NCBI GenBank assembly: GCA_013306675.1
Contig: JABLUY010000003.1
Location: 367,711 to 431,710, forward strand
Origin: Thraustochytrium sp. TN22
Taxonomy: Eukaryota > Sar > Bigyra > Thraustochytrida > Thraustochytriidae
Direction: 5' to 3'
Length of the DNA: 64,000 nt
Of this stretch, positions 9,121 through 18,441 are shown piece after piece. The number at the start of each line of letters is the position of its first letter. Position 1 is the stretch's first letter. The notes beneath the pieces were generated by a model. The model was not told the origin of the DNA, searched no databases, and saw only the letters and a list, made by a program, of their open reading frames with translations. The translations under genes were made by a program, and so were the position numbers.

Positions 9121-10770
9121 TTAGGTCGCGTGCGAGTCGAGAAAGTCGCTCTGCAGAACGAGCAACTTTTGTGAGATGATGGTCTGCGCGGCGAGAATGG
9201 CCTCGGGTGTGCCGACGATGGTGACCTTTTGGAAGTGGCCCTTGCCCATGCCAACTTCGGCTGCGCGCGGACCAGGGTCCTTGGAGAAGCTGATTCGCGT
9301 CCCGGAGCGGCGCTGAATGTCCTGAATGACAGCGCCATTGCGGCCAATGAGGTGGCCGACGGCGGCAAACGGTACGAGGCGCTCGTAGCGTTGCTGTTGT
9401 TGTTGTTGCTGCTGCTGCTGCTGCTGCCGCTGCTGCGTCACGACGGCAGCATCGCCGGTTGCAGCAGGCTGGACATCGTCGTTGGGGCCGAAAAACTCGT
9501 AGGAGCTGGCCGCGGCGGCGGCGTCGGAAGTAAGCGGCGCGCCCCAGGTGGTGCTCGCAAAGGGCGTGCCCTCGTGAGACTGGCCCTGAAACCAGCCCTG
9601 GTCCAGGTCGATGCCGTCGTCCGCAGGTGTCATGGTCGGAAAGTACATGCCGGCCTCCGGATTCAAGTCGGAGGCTGGCGAGCTACCTGTGGCGGAGGTG
9701 TCGTGGGCGTGAATGCCAAGGCCGAGGCTTAAACCTGAGGCGTCGACGGCAAGCGCGGCATTGCCCTCGCCAAGGCCCGGGATGGGCGGCACGCCGGGCA
9801 CGAAGCTGGCGAGAATGTTCTGGTCGGCCGCCGCGGCGGCGGTGGGGCTCTTGGGCGAGGCGCCAGGAAAGAGCCCCGGCGCAGGCTCGCGCTGCACCTC
9901 GAGCGCCGGGAAGCCGCCCTGCCAGTCATCGGGCGTGGATCGGTTCTCGACCATCTGGCGCGAAATGAGGTACTGCGCCATGCTGCGCTCAGCGCGCGAG
10001 CCCTGAACGTTGATGATGCGGCCGAGCGCGCCGGGCACAGTGGAGGCGCTGAGGTCCTGAATCTGAATGCGCGCCTGCGAGAGCTCTTGCAGGCGCTTGA
10101 TGCTGGCACCCTGCTTGCCGATGAGGTGCGGCACGGACTCCTGCGGGATGACGAGGCGGATGAGCGCCTGCTTGACGCCCTCCTCGCGCAGCTTGGCCAG
10201 CACGCGCTCGGTGATGAGCTGCTGCGCCAGGACGACGGCGGCCACCGTGCCGACGACGAAGATGCGGCGGTCTGGCGAGCCGGCCGGCATGCGGCTCTTG
10301 CTCTCCACGCGCACGGTGACCTGCGCCTTGCGCTCGATGCGCGCCACCTCGGCGCCGGCCTTGCCGATGAGGTGGCCCACCACGGACCAGTGCCCCGGCA
10401 CGAGCATGACGAGCGTGGTGCGCTTGTCGTCCGTCTCGTCGCCCACGAAGCCGGCGAAGGCGTCCGTGGGCAAGGCCTCCGCGGCGGCCGCGGCGTCCTC
10501 GCGGCGCAGCTGCCGCAGGAAGTGGACCAGCTCGCGCCGGTCGTGGGCCTCGTCCTCATCGTCCGGCTCGGCTTCGCCGCCGGCCTGCTCCGCGTCGGCC
10601 TGCTCCGCCAGCTCGCTCACCTGCGCGCTCTCCAGCGCCGCCAGCAGCGCCTCGCGCAGGTAGCGGATCGCCGCGCGGTGGTCCTGGCCCTTGCACCGCA
10701 GCACGAAGTCCGCCGCGGCCTCCGCGTCGTCCGCCGCCACCGCCGCTGCTCCTAGCTGCAGCACCTCCAT
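9121..10770 (-). CDS. Triple KH-domain RNA-binding protein (PCBP/Nova/IGF2BP-like)
   Basis: 549 aa from the ATG at 10770; the longer frame begins at a GTG (10875) and is rejected. Three KH domains carry intact GxxG loops: 'HLIGKAGAEVARIE' (~130), 'HLIGKQGASIKRLQ' (~215) and 'HLIGRNGAVIQDIQ' (~465). Domains 1 and 2 are adjacent; the third is separated by about 180 residues of low complexity, ending in a poly-Gln run (9391-9437). The N-terminal 90 residues are Ala/Glu-rich and acidic. KH proteins of this layout bind single-stranded, often C- or U-rich RNA and control mRNA stability, localisation or translation. The target is not inferable. Domain call is firm. Confidence 0.85.
   Translation of the reverse strand: MEVLQLGAAAVAADDAEAAADFVLRCKGQDHRAAIRYLREALLAALESAQVSELAEQADAEQAGGEAEPDDEDEAHDRRELVHFLRQLRREDAAAAAEALPTDAFAGFVGDETDDKRTTLVMLVPGHWSVVGHLIGKAGAEVARIERKAQVTVRVESKSRMPAGSPDRRIFVVGTVAAVVLAQQLITERVLAKLREEGVKQALIRLVIPQESVPHLIGKQGASIKRLQELSQARIQIQDLSASTVPGALGRIINVQGSRAERSMAQYLISRQMVENRSTPDDWQGGFPALEVQREPAPGLFPGASPKSPTAAAAADQNILASFVPGVPPIPGLGEGNAALAVDASGLSLGLGIHAHDTSATGSSPASDLNPEAGMYFPTMTPADDGIDLDQGWFQGQSHEGTPFASTTWGAPLTSDAAAAASSYEFFGPNDDVQPAATGDAAVVTQQRQQQQQQQQQQQQRYERLVPFAAVGHLIGRNGAVIQDIQRRSGTRISFSKDPGPRAAEVGMGKGHFQKVTIVGTPEAILAAQTIISQKLLVLQSDFLDSHAT
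9391..9437 (-). repeat. CAG/CAA repeat coding poly-Gln in the KH protein
   Basis: Trinucleotide run on the plus strand as TTG/CTG, read on the minus strand as Gln codons just before the third KH domain. Mixed CAA/CAG codons suggest some purifying stability. Confidence 0.9.
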
Positions 10771-10902
10771 CGCCGCGCGCGCCGCGCGCGTGCAGCTAGC
10801 AGAGCAAAGCTGCTGCAGCTGCTGCAGCTCTGCGAAGCTGACGTGAGTCGGTGGCTCGTCGCACCTCGCAGCCACTCAGGCTCGCGCCCGCGCCGCAGCT
10901 CC

Positions 10903-10936
<34 letters not shown>

Positions 10937-13041
10937 GGCTCGCCGGTGTCGCCGCGGCCTGGCCCTGGCGCCTGCCTCGACCTCGGACTCCGCGGACGCG
11001 CGTCGAGAGCTCGTGGCAGACCACGGCCATGCCCTGCTCGCGGTCCGCGGCGGTCGAGCTGCAGCACCTTGGCCAAGCTCCCAAAGACCATGGTAGATAA
11101 ATGGGTTGCGCCGGCCACGGACGGTGCGCGCTCGGCTCGGAGCGGAGCCTCCCTCGAAAACGGGCCGCTCCTGGCGTGAGGCGAGTCTGCACGAGTCACA
11201 CAAGTGGCAGGCGTGAGCTGCGTTTGCAGAGCAAGGAGCGCCATGGCAAGGAGTGCCATGGCACAGCGCCATTGCTCAGGCCTGACAAACAATCATTGTT
11301 GACCGAGATGGACCAGGTGCCACGACCAAGGTAAACTCGTGCGTGCTCGTACGAACCTGCAGTTGTTGTGGTTCTGCAGAGCTCGCTGGTAGATGCGAGC
11401 GGCGGCAAGCTTGAGCTAGGCTTCTCGCCTCATCAGCCCTCATCACCGCTCTGAGCATCAACGTCACTGGCAGTGTGCGTGCGCAAGCCGGATCGCGGAG
11501 AACGTAGAATCCTGGCGATCAGCGCCGATCAGCGCCAATCAGCTCCAACCAGCTGCAGCCTTACATCATTGACGATCGCCAAGGTCTCTCGTGGCAAGAA
11601 CATTTCCTCAAATCAAGAGCACATCAAAAGCTTCCCATCAACCAACCAAGGGCAAGGCGCGCACGAGGCTCGCCCGCAACTCCAAGGCTCGGCACTGCAT
11701 CAAAGGCTCGCTGCGCCACTTATTGGTCAGAAAACAAATCAGCCCTCCACCTGCTGACCTCGAGCTCTGACCACTTGATCTCCCCCATGGCCACCAGCAA
11801 GTAGTCCCCAAGCACGCCCGACGTCGCACGCCCGTGGCCGCCGCAGCGTGTCCGTACGTCCATGAAACCAATGTCCCGGTGAGTCTCAGCTCGTCCGCCT
11901 CGCCTCGCCTCGCTTCGCCTCGCCTCGCCGACGCGAGGCGAGGCCTCCCTCGCGCCGCGCCGCGTCCCCCCCGGCTCGCCTCGCGCCAGGCCGCGCAAGC
12001 CGCGGTCTCGGCGCTGCTCGCCCGCCAGGATGGCGCAGGCCGTCGCCGCCGCGCTCCGTCCGCTCGTGCGCTCGCGCCTGCTCGCGCGGCGCCGCTTCGC
12101 CCCTCGTCGCGAGCCTCCATAGCGCGCGCCGCTGCACTCCGTCCACCCTCCCTCCGCCTCGCCCGCCGCCTCGCGCCTCGCACCGCATTGGATTCCTGCG
12201 CAGCGAGGCGAGTCCACGCCGAGTGCGCTCGCCCCGCCTGCCTGCGCGCTCGCCTCCGCGCTCGCCCTGGCGCACGACGACTTCCACTCCATCGTCCATC
12301 CCGTGGCGGTGAACTCGTCCACGATCGCGCCTTGCCGCGCATTGCAGCGCCGGGCCTGGACTGCATTACATCGCGCGGCGCTGCCGGCCCGCCGCGCCGA
12401 GGCGAGGTCGCGATCGCGCACGAATGCGAGGCGCTCCGGTCTGGATTTCAAGCTTCATTTCATTTCATCCCGCGCCGGCGCCGGATTGCAGTGCGTGCAG
12501 TGCCACGCTGCGAGCGCGCTGTGCGCTGTGCTGCGCTGTGCTGCGCTGTGCTGCGGCGCGGCGCGGCCAGACCTGCAACTCCGAGCGCCAGAAGACCAGA
12601 CCAACCAGGCACAGCAGAGGTACGTGCGCGCGGCGGCGGCGCGGGCGGCGCGGCGCGGCGGCGCGGCGCGGCGCGGCGCGGCGCGCCGGGCGGCGCGGCG
12701 CGGCGCGGCGCGGACGGCGCGGAGGAGATGAGATGGGGCGAGAGATGAGGGGAGGGGATGAGGACGGGGAGCTCGGATGGCGCCGGACGGCGCAGGGCGG
12801 CCGCCGCGACGCGCGAGAGAGCAAGGCGGAGCGCGCGGGCGCGCGCGCGGCGCGCGGTGCTGCGCGCGGTGCTGCGCGCGCCCGCGCCCGCGCCGCAGGG
12901 CGCCCGCGGGCGAGCGGGGGGCCGGCCGGCGCAGCGGGGCTGGGACGCGCGTGTAATGAGGTGGGACGGGTGACGCCGTGACACCTGGCATGGAAGGATC
13001 GAGGCTGACGGCGGATGCGGGCGGCGCAGCAAGCAAGCAGC
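10771..13041. other. 2.3-kb gene-poor region with GC-rich simple repeats
   Basis: I find no credible gene. It contains a (CCG)n run at about 10905-10936, CGCCT/CGCTT tandem units at about 11888-11930, and GGCGC arrays at about 12640-12720. The middle part (11080-11780) is noticeably lower in GC and could hold UTR or non-coding sequence. Many long frames occur on both strands in 11.7-13.0 kb but they mirror each other and show no conserved features. The right end is the SCP2 promoter. Confidence 0.4.
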
Positions 13042-13365
13042 ATGGCGGACAAGGTTTTCTCGCAGATGGAGAAGGCGGTGGCGGACCCGAGCAACGAGGC
13101 CACCCGCAAGAAGATCAACGGCGTCTTCCAGTTCAACCTGAACGACCCGAACTCGAACTGGGTGCTCGACCTCAAGAACGGCAAGGTGGAGAAGGGCAAG
13201 GCCGGCAAGGCTGACGTGACCCTCACCATGAAGGAGGCCGACTTCCTTAACCTCATGTCGGGCAAGGCCAACGGCCAGCAGCTCTTCATGTCCGGCAAGA
13301 TCAAGTTCAAGGGCAACATGGGCATGGTCATGAAGCTCCAGGACCTGACCAAGATGATGAAGTAA
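13042..13365 (+). CDS. SCP2 sterol-carrier domain protein
   Basis: 107 aa, a single SCP2 domain. The ATG at 13042 is preferred to the one at 13015, because SCP2 proteins begin close to this point ('MADKVFSQMEKAV'). Typical features include 'FQFNLNDPNSNWVLDLKNG', the 'ADVTLTMKEADFLNLMSGK' strand-helix and the hydrophobic C-terminal helix starting 'FKGNMGMVMKLQDL'. SCP2 domains bind and move fatty acyl-CoA, fatty acids and sterols, often in peroxisomes. The C-terminus (DLTKMMK) is not a canonical PTS1, so the location may be cytosolic. It converges with the orphan gene downstream. Length is that of a stand-alone domain. Confidence 0.9.
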   Translation: MADKVFSQMEKAVADPSNEATRKKINGVFQFNLNDPNSNWVLDLKNGKVEKGKAGKADVTLTMKEADFLNLMSGKANGQQLFMSGKIKFKGNMGMVMKLQDLTKMMK

Positions 13366-13733
13366 GCGCGCCTCCGGCCTGCGCCACACAAGCACAAAAC
13401 CATTTACTTTTTATGTCCCTCACATCAGTGCCGATGCGCCGCCTTGGCTCCGCTGGCCGCGCCCGTTGGGCCTGTCCGCAGCCGGACGCACGTCGCGTCC
13501 CACAACGGCCGCCGGCCGGGGCGCGACTCGGGCTCGGACGAAAAGTCGCCGCCGCCGCGGCTGCGGCCTCGCAATCGCGACCCCTTGTCTTCGGCACGCC
13601 GCGCGGCGCTGGAGAGGCGGGCCGGCGTGCGTCCTGGCCCAGCCCGCGGCCGGGCAAACTCTTCGTCGGCGCGACGCGACGCGACGCGACGCGACGCGAC
13701 GCGACGCGACGCGACGCGAGCTGCCGTTTGCTC
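13366..13733. other. Convergent intergenic region with (GCGAC)n array
   Basis: 368 bp between convergent stops. A clean pentanucleotide array occupies 13671-13720. No coding content recognised. Confidence 0.4.
13671..13720. repeat. (GCGAC)10 pentanucleotide microsatellite
   Basis: Ten tandem GCGAC units, the last ending in G instead of C. Uninterrupted, intergenic, at the 3' side of the orphan gene. Confidence 0.95.
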
Positions 13734-15401
13734 TCAAGCTGGGTGAACTTCGGTCAATCCTCCGCGACTCGCGGCGCTCGCCTTGCAAGCTTGCATTTGT
13801 TTTGACTGTGGATGACTGCTTCGTCGATCGGTCACGATCACGATGTTGTTGCCGCCCGGGATTGACGGAACCAGGAACGGGATGACCGGGTTCGCATCGC
13901 AGAGCTCGCGGTACCGGTCTCGCGCGGCCCGTCCCTGCGCGACGAACTCCTCGCACGGGACACTGACGACAGCGCGGAACGTCTTGGCGGCCGCGATGTT
14001 CAGTGGCATCTCGAGCGCGTCGATCATCGCGTCGATCTGCTCGGGGCTCTTGCCCGCGGCCTCGCCCGCCTCGCGAGTCATCTTGACCATCTCCGCCTTG
14101 CGAGAATCCCAGTACTGTTCGTAGCTGCCCTGCTCTGGACACGGGTCATGCAGCGTGGCTTTCCGGATGAAGATCCCGGCGGGGCTCGTGAGCAGGAGCT
14201 TGACGATGTTCACGTTGGCCTGGCGCCACTGGCGCGTGAGATCGAAAATGCGGGCGCGCATATTGTGCTGCGCCATGGCCAGCTGGACCTTTTCCTGTTC
14301 GTGGATACGCAGCCAGAGCCGGGACCCGGAGATGGTTGCGATCGGGATGCGCCGATCCTGAATCGCCAGGTGGATCGAGTCCCGGGCGCTCGGCGCGTAA
14401 CGCACGTTGTCATCGTTATATTGAGGCTGGAGGGCGGGCGTCTCGACCGTGGTCAGAGAGCAACGGACGTTGACATGGGCAATCGCGTAGAGCGTCATCA
14501 TGGCCAGCACGGCGGCGTTGGGGTTCGTATTCGTCCGGGCGCCATCGGACGTCCCGAAGCCCCGGACGCGGAACGTCCTCATCGTCTGGATCGCGTAGAT
14601 AATGTCCGCCATGAGCGAGCCTCGCCTGGCGGCGTCTTGGTCATTCGCCGCGGTCCCCCCGATGCACCTGGAGGACTTGAGCATGGTTGTAACCTCGAGG
14701 ACCTCGAGGCCATGGAAAACGCCCGCCCTCGCGAGGGTCCGGAGGTCCGCAACCGTGCGCTCAAAGTCCACGATGCCGAGCTTGCGAAGCGACGAGCTGA
14801 CGGTCGTCACTTTGCTGAGCGCCATGGCGACTCCAGGCTTGCGTTGGGTGATCGTACCGAAGCCAAACGACGGCACGCAGCAGCTAACCGTGGCCTCGAC
14901 CAGCTTCGGCTTGCGAAGGACCATCGGGATAACCTCTTTTGCCAGGAACTCGTGCAAGCTGGCGGCGTCAATGGTCTCCATGCACCGCAGCCGCCGGCTG
15001 TCCTCGGCGGCCGTCGTCAACGCGCGCGGCCACGGCTCGTTGCAGGCGCGGGTGCAGTCGAACTTGACGAGCTCGTTGTTGGCCTCGAGCGCTTCCATGA
15101 AGAGGATCTGGTGAGACCGGTAATAGAGCTGGAGATTATGCATCATGCCTGTCATGCAGATCTCCGGGGCGCTGGCCATCGCTACGATGGCCTTGCGAGC
15201 TGACTTGATCGCCTTATCGCCGCCCAAGCGCCGCGCTGTGAGGTGCATAAGACGCAGATTCTTCCGGGCCGCCGCGCGGCGCTCCCGGCGCCGGTGCGCC
15301 ATCGAGTCAGCCGCGCCGCCGCTGCTGCTGCCGCTGCTGCTGCCGCTGCTGCTGCCGCTGCTTCCTCGCGCGGCGCTAGTCTCCCGCCCCTGCCGCTGCA
15401 T
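13734..15401 (-). CDS. Hypothetical protein, 555 aa, unrecognised
   Basis: A long uninterrupted frame with protein-like composition, starting with ATG at 15401 (or the in-frame ATG at 15302, which would drop a Ser/Gly repeat head encoded by a 12-bp CCGCTGCTGCTG array). I do not recognise a family. It is basic near the N-terminus ('HRRRERRAAARKNLRL') and has no clear signal peptide or membrane span. The middle third alternates 'LRKLGIVDFERTVADLRTL' and 'GLEVLEVTTML', which looks like irregular leucine-rich (RNI-like) repeats, but this is weak. It contains several Cys and a conserved-looking C-terminal half ('ANVNIVKLLLTSPAGIFIRK'). Real gene likely; function unknown. Confidence 0.6.
   Translation of the reverse strand: MQRQGRETSAARGSSGSSSGSSSGSSSGGAADSMAHRRRERRAAARKNLRLMHLTARRLGGDKAIKSARKAIVAMASAPEICMTGMMHNLQLYYRSHQILFMEALEANNELVKFDCTRACNEPWPRALTTAAEDSRRLRCMETIDAASLHEFLAKEVIPMVLRKPKLVEATVSCCVPSFGFGTITQRKPGVAMALSKVTTVSSSLRKLGIVDFERTVADLRTLARAGVFHGLEVLEVTTMLKSSRCIGGTAANDQDAARRGSLMADIIYAIQTMRTFRVRGFGTSDGARTNTNPNAAVLAMMTLYAIAHVNVRCSLTTVETPALQPQYNDDNVRYAPSARDSIHLAIQDRRIPIATISGSRLWLRIHEQEKVQLAMAQHNMRARIFDLTRQWRQANVNIVKLLLTSPAGIFIRKATLHDPCPEQGSYEQYWDSRKAEMVKMTREAGEAAGKSPEQIDAMIDALEMPLNIAAAKTFRAVVSVPCEEFVAQGRAARDRYRELCDANPVIPFLVPSIPGGNNIVIVTDRRSSHPQSKQMQACKASAASRGGLTEVHPA
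15318..15361. repeat. 12-bp CCGCTGCTGCTG repeat coding Ser-Gly
   Basis: About 3.5 tandem copies, read on the minus strand as 'GSSSGSSSGSSS'. At the N-terminus of the orphan 555-aa frame, upstream of its second ATG. Confidence 0.85.
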
Positions 15402-15985
15402 GGTCGCTGCGCGCGCGCGCGCCTGCTCGCTCGCCTCGGTCCTCGTCTTTTGATTTCGGGTCTGCTGCTGCTCGCCTCGCCCGCTCGTTCGCTCGCTCGT
15501 TCAAGTTGACAAGTTCGTTCGCTCGCCCGTCCGGACGGGCCCGGTGAACGGCCGATCGAACGCCAATCATGATACGACAGCCTGCTCAGAGACACGCTGC
15601 CTCGGCACGAGCCAGAGTCGAAACCCGAAGAAGACACGACACGCACCTCCGCGCAGCGCGACTCGGGCGCGGCGCGGCGAGCGAGCGCGAGCGCGCCGAC
15701 CGAGGCCCGCAGGCGCCGAGGCCGGGCGGCCGCGCAGCCTAGGTCTCGCGCAGGCGCGGTTCCGCTCTGGCGGGCCTCGCATCGCACGCGCCACGCGGTG
15801 ACGGAGGCATCCATCCATCCATCCATCCAAATCACAGTCAGCTTCCACGCGCGCGCGCGCTCGCGGCCCCGCGGCGCGAGCCCGCGAGAGCCCGAGCCCG
15901 CGAGAGCCCGAGCCCGCGAGAGCCCGAGCCCGCGAGAGCCCGAGCCCGCGAGAGCCCGAGCGCGCGACGCGGAGGCGCGTGGAGG
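15402..15985. other. Divergent promoter region of orphan gene and MFS gene
   Basis: 584 bp between divergent starts. It holds a (ATCC)5 run at 15809-15828 and a 16-bp minisatellite at 15881-15960 (listed separately). No coding content recognised. Confidence 0.4.
15881..15960. repeat. Five perfect copies of a 16-bp minisatellite
   Basis: The unit CCCGCGAGAGCCCGAG is repeated exactly five times and ends 25 bp before the MFS start codon, so it probably lies in the 5' UTR or core promoter. Confidence 0.95.
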
Positions 15986-17608
15986 ATGGAGCGGCGCGGC
16001 GAGCCCGAGCGCGAGAATGACGGAGGCGACGACGGGTTTGCCCGAGGCGAGGCGCGCGGCGAGGCGCGCGGCGAGGCGTGCGGCGAGGATCCCGGGCTGC
16101 GCGACGACGAGCGGCTGTGCGTGCGCGGGCCGTCGACGCTGTGGCTCATGCCGGTGCTCTTCGTGTTCACACTGCAGGGCATGCTGCTGCTGACCATGAT
16201 GCCGCTCGTGGCGGCCGGCTGGTTCGCGCACTGCGATCCGGACGATGCGGCGGGCCGCGGCAAGGCGGGCGTCGTCGCGCCGCTGGACGGGCTGGACGGG
16301 CTGGACGCCAAGGAGTGCCAGCCGAACTTCGCCACGGCACAGGCCGTCACGGGCATCGTGGACTCGGTCAGCAACCTCTTCTCGTTCTTCTCCGCGGCGC
16401 TCCTGGGGCGGCTCTCGGACGTCTGGGGCCGCAGACCCATGCTCGTTTTCGCCATCGCCGTCTCGTGTCTGCCCGCCATGGCGCTCGTGGCCAGCAACGC
16501 GGCCTCCCCGGAGGCGTACTACTCGGCGCTGCTGCTGGCCGGCCTGCTGGGCGGCGGCAGCTCCGGCGGGCTGGCGCTCTCCATCTTCAACGCCTACGTG
16601 GCCGACACGTACACGCCGCGCGTGCGCACCTCGCAGCTCGGCATGATGAGCGCCATGTCGGCGCTCGGCATCATGCTCAACCCCTTCCTCGGCTCCTACA
16701 CGAGCAAGATGAACGTCGCGCAGGTGGCGCAGTTCTCCATCGCCACCTGCATCGGCATCATCGCCTACGTCATCGCCTGCCTTCCGGAGTCACTCCCGCT
16801 CGCGCGCCGCAACTCCTTCTCGCTCGCCCGCACGCTCAACCCGCTCGCGCCGCTGCGCCTGCTCTCGCAGTCCTCCATCATGCGCTGGGTCGCGCTCGTG
16901 TACTTCCTCTGCACGCTCTCCGAGGCCGGCGTGCGCGAGATTGCGCTCTCCTACTACGACACCGTCTTCAACTTCAAGCCCGAGGAGGCCCGCCAGTTCA
17001 ACTCCGTCGTCTTTGCCATTCTCGGCGCCGCCATGGTGCTCATTAACGTCTTCGTCCTGCCCGTGCTCCAGCACCGCGGCTGGGCCAACACCAGCCTCTT
17101 CGTGCTCGGCCAGGCCTGCAGCGCTCTGCACTCCGCCATCTACATGCTGCTGCGCTTCATGCCCTACCGCTCCATCGTCTTCCTCAACGCCATCCCCACG
17201 GGCTTTGCCATTCTCAGCAATGTCGCGGCCGCCTCCATCCTCTCCTCCGCCATGGGCGCCAGCGAGCAGGGCTTTGCGCTCGGCACGCTCGGCGCTGTCT
17301 ACGGCCTCTCCAGCGTCATCAGCCCGCTCGTCTTCTCTCAGGCCTTCTCCTACTTCTCCCGCACCTTCAACGCGCCCGAGGTGCCCTTCGCCTTTGGCAT
17401 CGTCTGCGCCATCTCCGCCGTGCTCATTGCCCTCTTCGGCCCGCTGCGCTCGCTTGAGCTCCACGCAAAGCGCATCATTGTCGCCTCGCACTCGCGCCTC
17501 TACGACGACGGCGCCGACCTTGAGGGCGACGCCGCGCGCCTCCGGACCCCGCTGCTCGACCCCGAGGATGACGCCCAGGCACGCTCCTCGGCCACCATGG
17601 TGGCCTGA
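15986..17608 (+). CDS. MFS transporter, MFSD14/HIAT1-like (TetA-type)
   Basis: 540 aa from the ATG at 15986. The acidic head (residues 1-45) includes three near-identical 'GEAR' units from a 12-bp repeat. About twelve hydrophobic spans follow. The classical MFS loop 2-3 motif is present as 'GRLSDVWGRRPML', with 'YVADTYTPRVRTSQLG' and 'CLPESLP' at the end of the first half, all matching the MFSD14 (HIAT1)/bacterial TetA layout. An insert with Gly/Asp-rich sequence lies between the first two spans. It is a predicted proton-coupled or facilitative solute transporter; animal relatives sit in Golgi/endosomes. The substrate is unknown. Its last codons and 3' flank are duplicated downstream (17999-18441). 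Confidence 0.8.
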   Translation: MERRGEPERENDGGDDGFARGEARGEARGEACGEDPGLRDDERLCVRGPSTLWLMPVLFVFTLQGMLLLTMMPLVAAGWFAHCDPDDAAGRGKAGVVAPLDGLDGLDAKECQPNFATAQAVTGIVDSVSNLFSFFSAALLGRLSDVWGRRPMLVFAIAVSCLPAMALVASNAASPEAYYSALLLAGLLGGGSSGGLALSIFNAYVADTYTPRVRTSQLGMMSAMSALGIMLNPFLGSYTSKMNVAQVAQFSIATCIGIIAYVIACLPESLPLARRNSFSLARTLNPLAPLRLLSQSSIMRWVALVYFLCTLSEAGVREIALSYYDTVFNFKPEEARQFNSVVFAILGAAMVLINVFVLPVLQHRGWANTSLFVLGQACSALHSAIYMLLRFMPYRSIVFLNAIPTGFAILSNVAAASILSSAMGASEQGFALGTLGAVYGLSSVISPLVFSQAFSYFSRTFNAPEVPFAFGIVCAISAVLIALFGPLRSLELHAKRIIVASHSRLYDDGADLEGDAARLRTPLLDPEDDAQARSSATMVA

Positions 17609-17998
17609 CGTCTGTCCCCACGTCGCAATTTTGGATTTGGATTCATCTGATTCATCCCCTGACCTTTTCTTTGTAAGCTAAGTGAATGTCAAGTGAGTGA
17701 GTGCTTGAGTCACGGGAACTGGCCGGCGCTCCTTCTGCAAGGTAGATAGACACTTCTACACTTTGCGCACGGCCGCCTCGGGCGCCTTGCCCTCATCCCC
17801 CCCCGCCGCCACTGCCACTGTGTCCTCCTCCGCAGTTGCCTCGTCCGTGTCCCCTGCCTCAATGTACTTGATGAGGTGACGGCCGCCGTTCCAGCGAAGG
17901 TAGATCTCGTCGCCCCCCAGCTCGAAGCTCTCCGACAGCTGCACGGCCAGGTGCGAGCGAATCAGGGCGCGCAGGCCCTTCACTCGCCGGTGCTCGCG
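17553..17998. repeat. 446-bp tandem duplication, copy 1 (MFS 3' end + convergent gene end)
   Basis: Starts in the last codons of the MFS gene and runs through the shared 3' flank into a C-terminal fragment of the UPF0598 gene. Copy 2 follows immediately. The junction at 17991-18005 has the short homology TGCTCG at both edges. By eye about a dozen differences plus a 3-nt gap separate the copies. Confidence 0.9.
17756..17998 (-). pseudogene. Truncated 3' fragment of the UPF0598 gene
   Basis: Duplicated C-terminal ~81 codons ('VKGLRALIRSHLAVQLSESF' onward) with its own stop after an extra Val at 17756. It lacks the first two thirds of the protein and is joined at its 5' side to duplicated MFS tail. 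The frame is still open, so the duplication is probably young. It has no independent start of its own. Confidence 0.8.
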
Positions 17999-18441
17999 TG
18001 CTCGAACCCGAGGATGACGCCCAGGCACGCTTCTCGGCCACCATGGTGGCCTGACGTCTGTCCCCACGTCGCAATTTTGGATTTGGATTCATCTGATTCA
18101 TCCCCTGACCTTTTCTTTGTAAGCTAAGTGAATGTCAAGTGAGTGAGTGCTTGAGTCACGAGAACTGGCCGGCGCTCCTTCTGCAAGGTAGAAAGACACT
18201 TCTATTTGCGCACGGCCGCCTCGGGCGCCTTGCCCTCATCCTCCCCCGCCGACGCTGCCACTGTGTCCTCCTCCGCAGTTGCCTCGCCCGTGTCCCCTGC
18301 CTCAATGTACTTGATGAGGTGACGGCCGCCGTTCCAGCGAAGGTAGATCTCGTCGCCCTCCAGCTCGAAGCTCTCCGACAGCTGCACGGCCAGGTGCGAG
18401 CGAACCAGGGCGCGCAGGCCCTTCATTCGCCGGTGCTCGCG
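17999..18441. repeat. 446-bp tandem duplication, copy 2
   Basis: Repeats the MFS tail (with one codon change), its stop, the 3' flank and the C-terminal coding region of UPF0598, here joined to the intact gene. Confidence 0.9.

Noticed and set aside
14148-15203. 351-codon plus-strand frame
   Set aside because: Antisense to the orphan gene; its opposite strand has the more protein-like composition.
15881-15960. CRISPR-like array
   Set aside because: Head-to-tail units without spacers; it is a minisatellite in a eukaryotic promoter.
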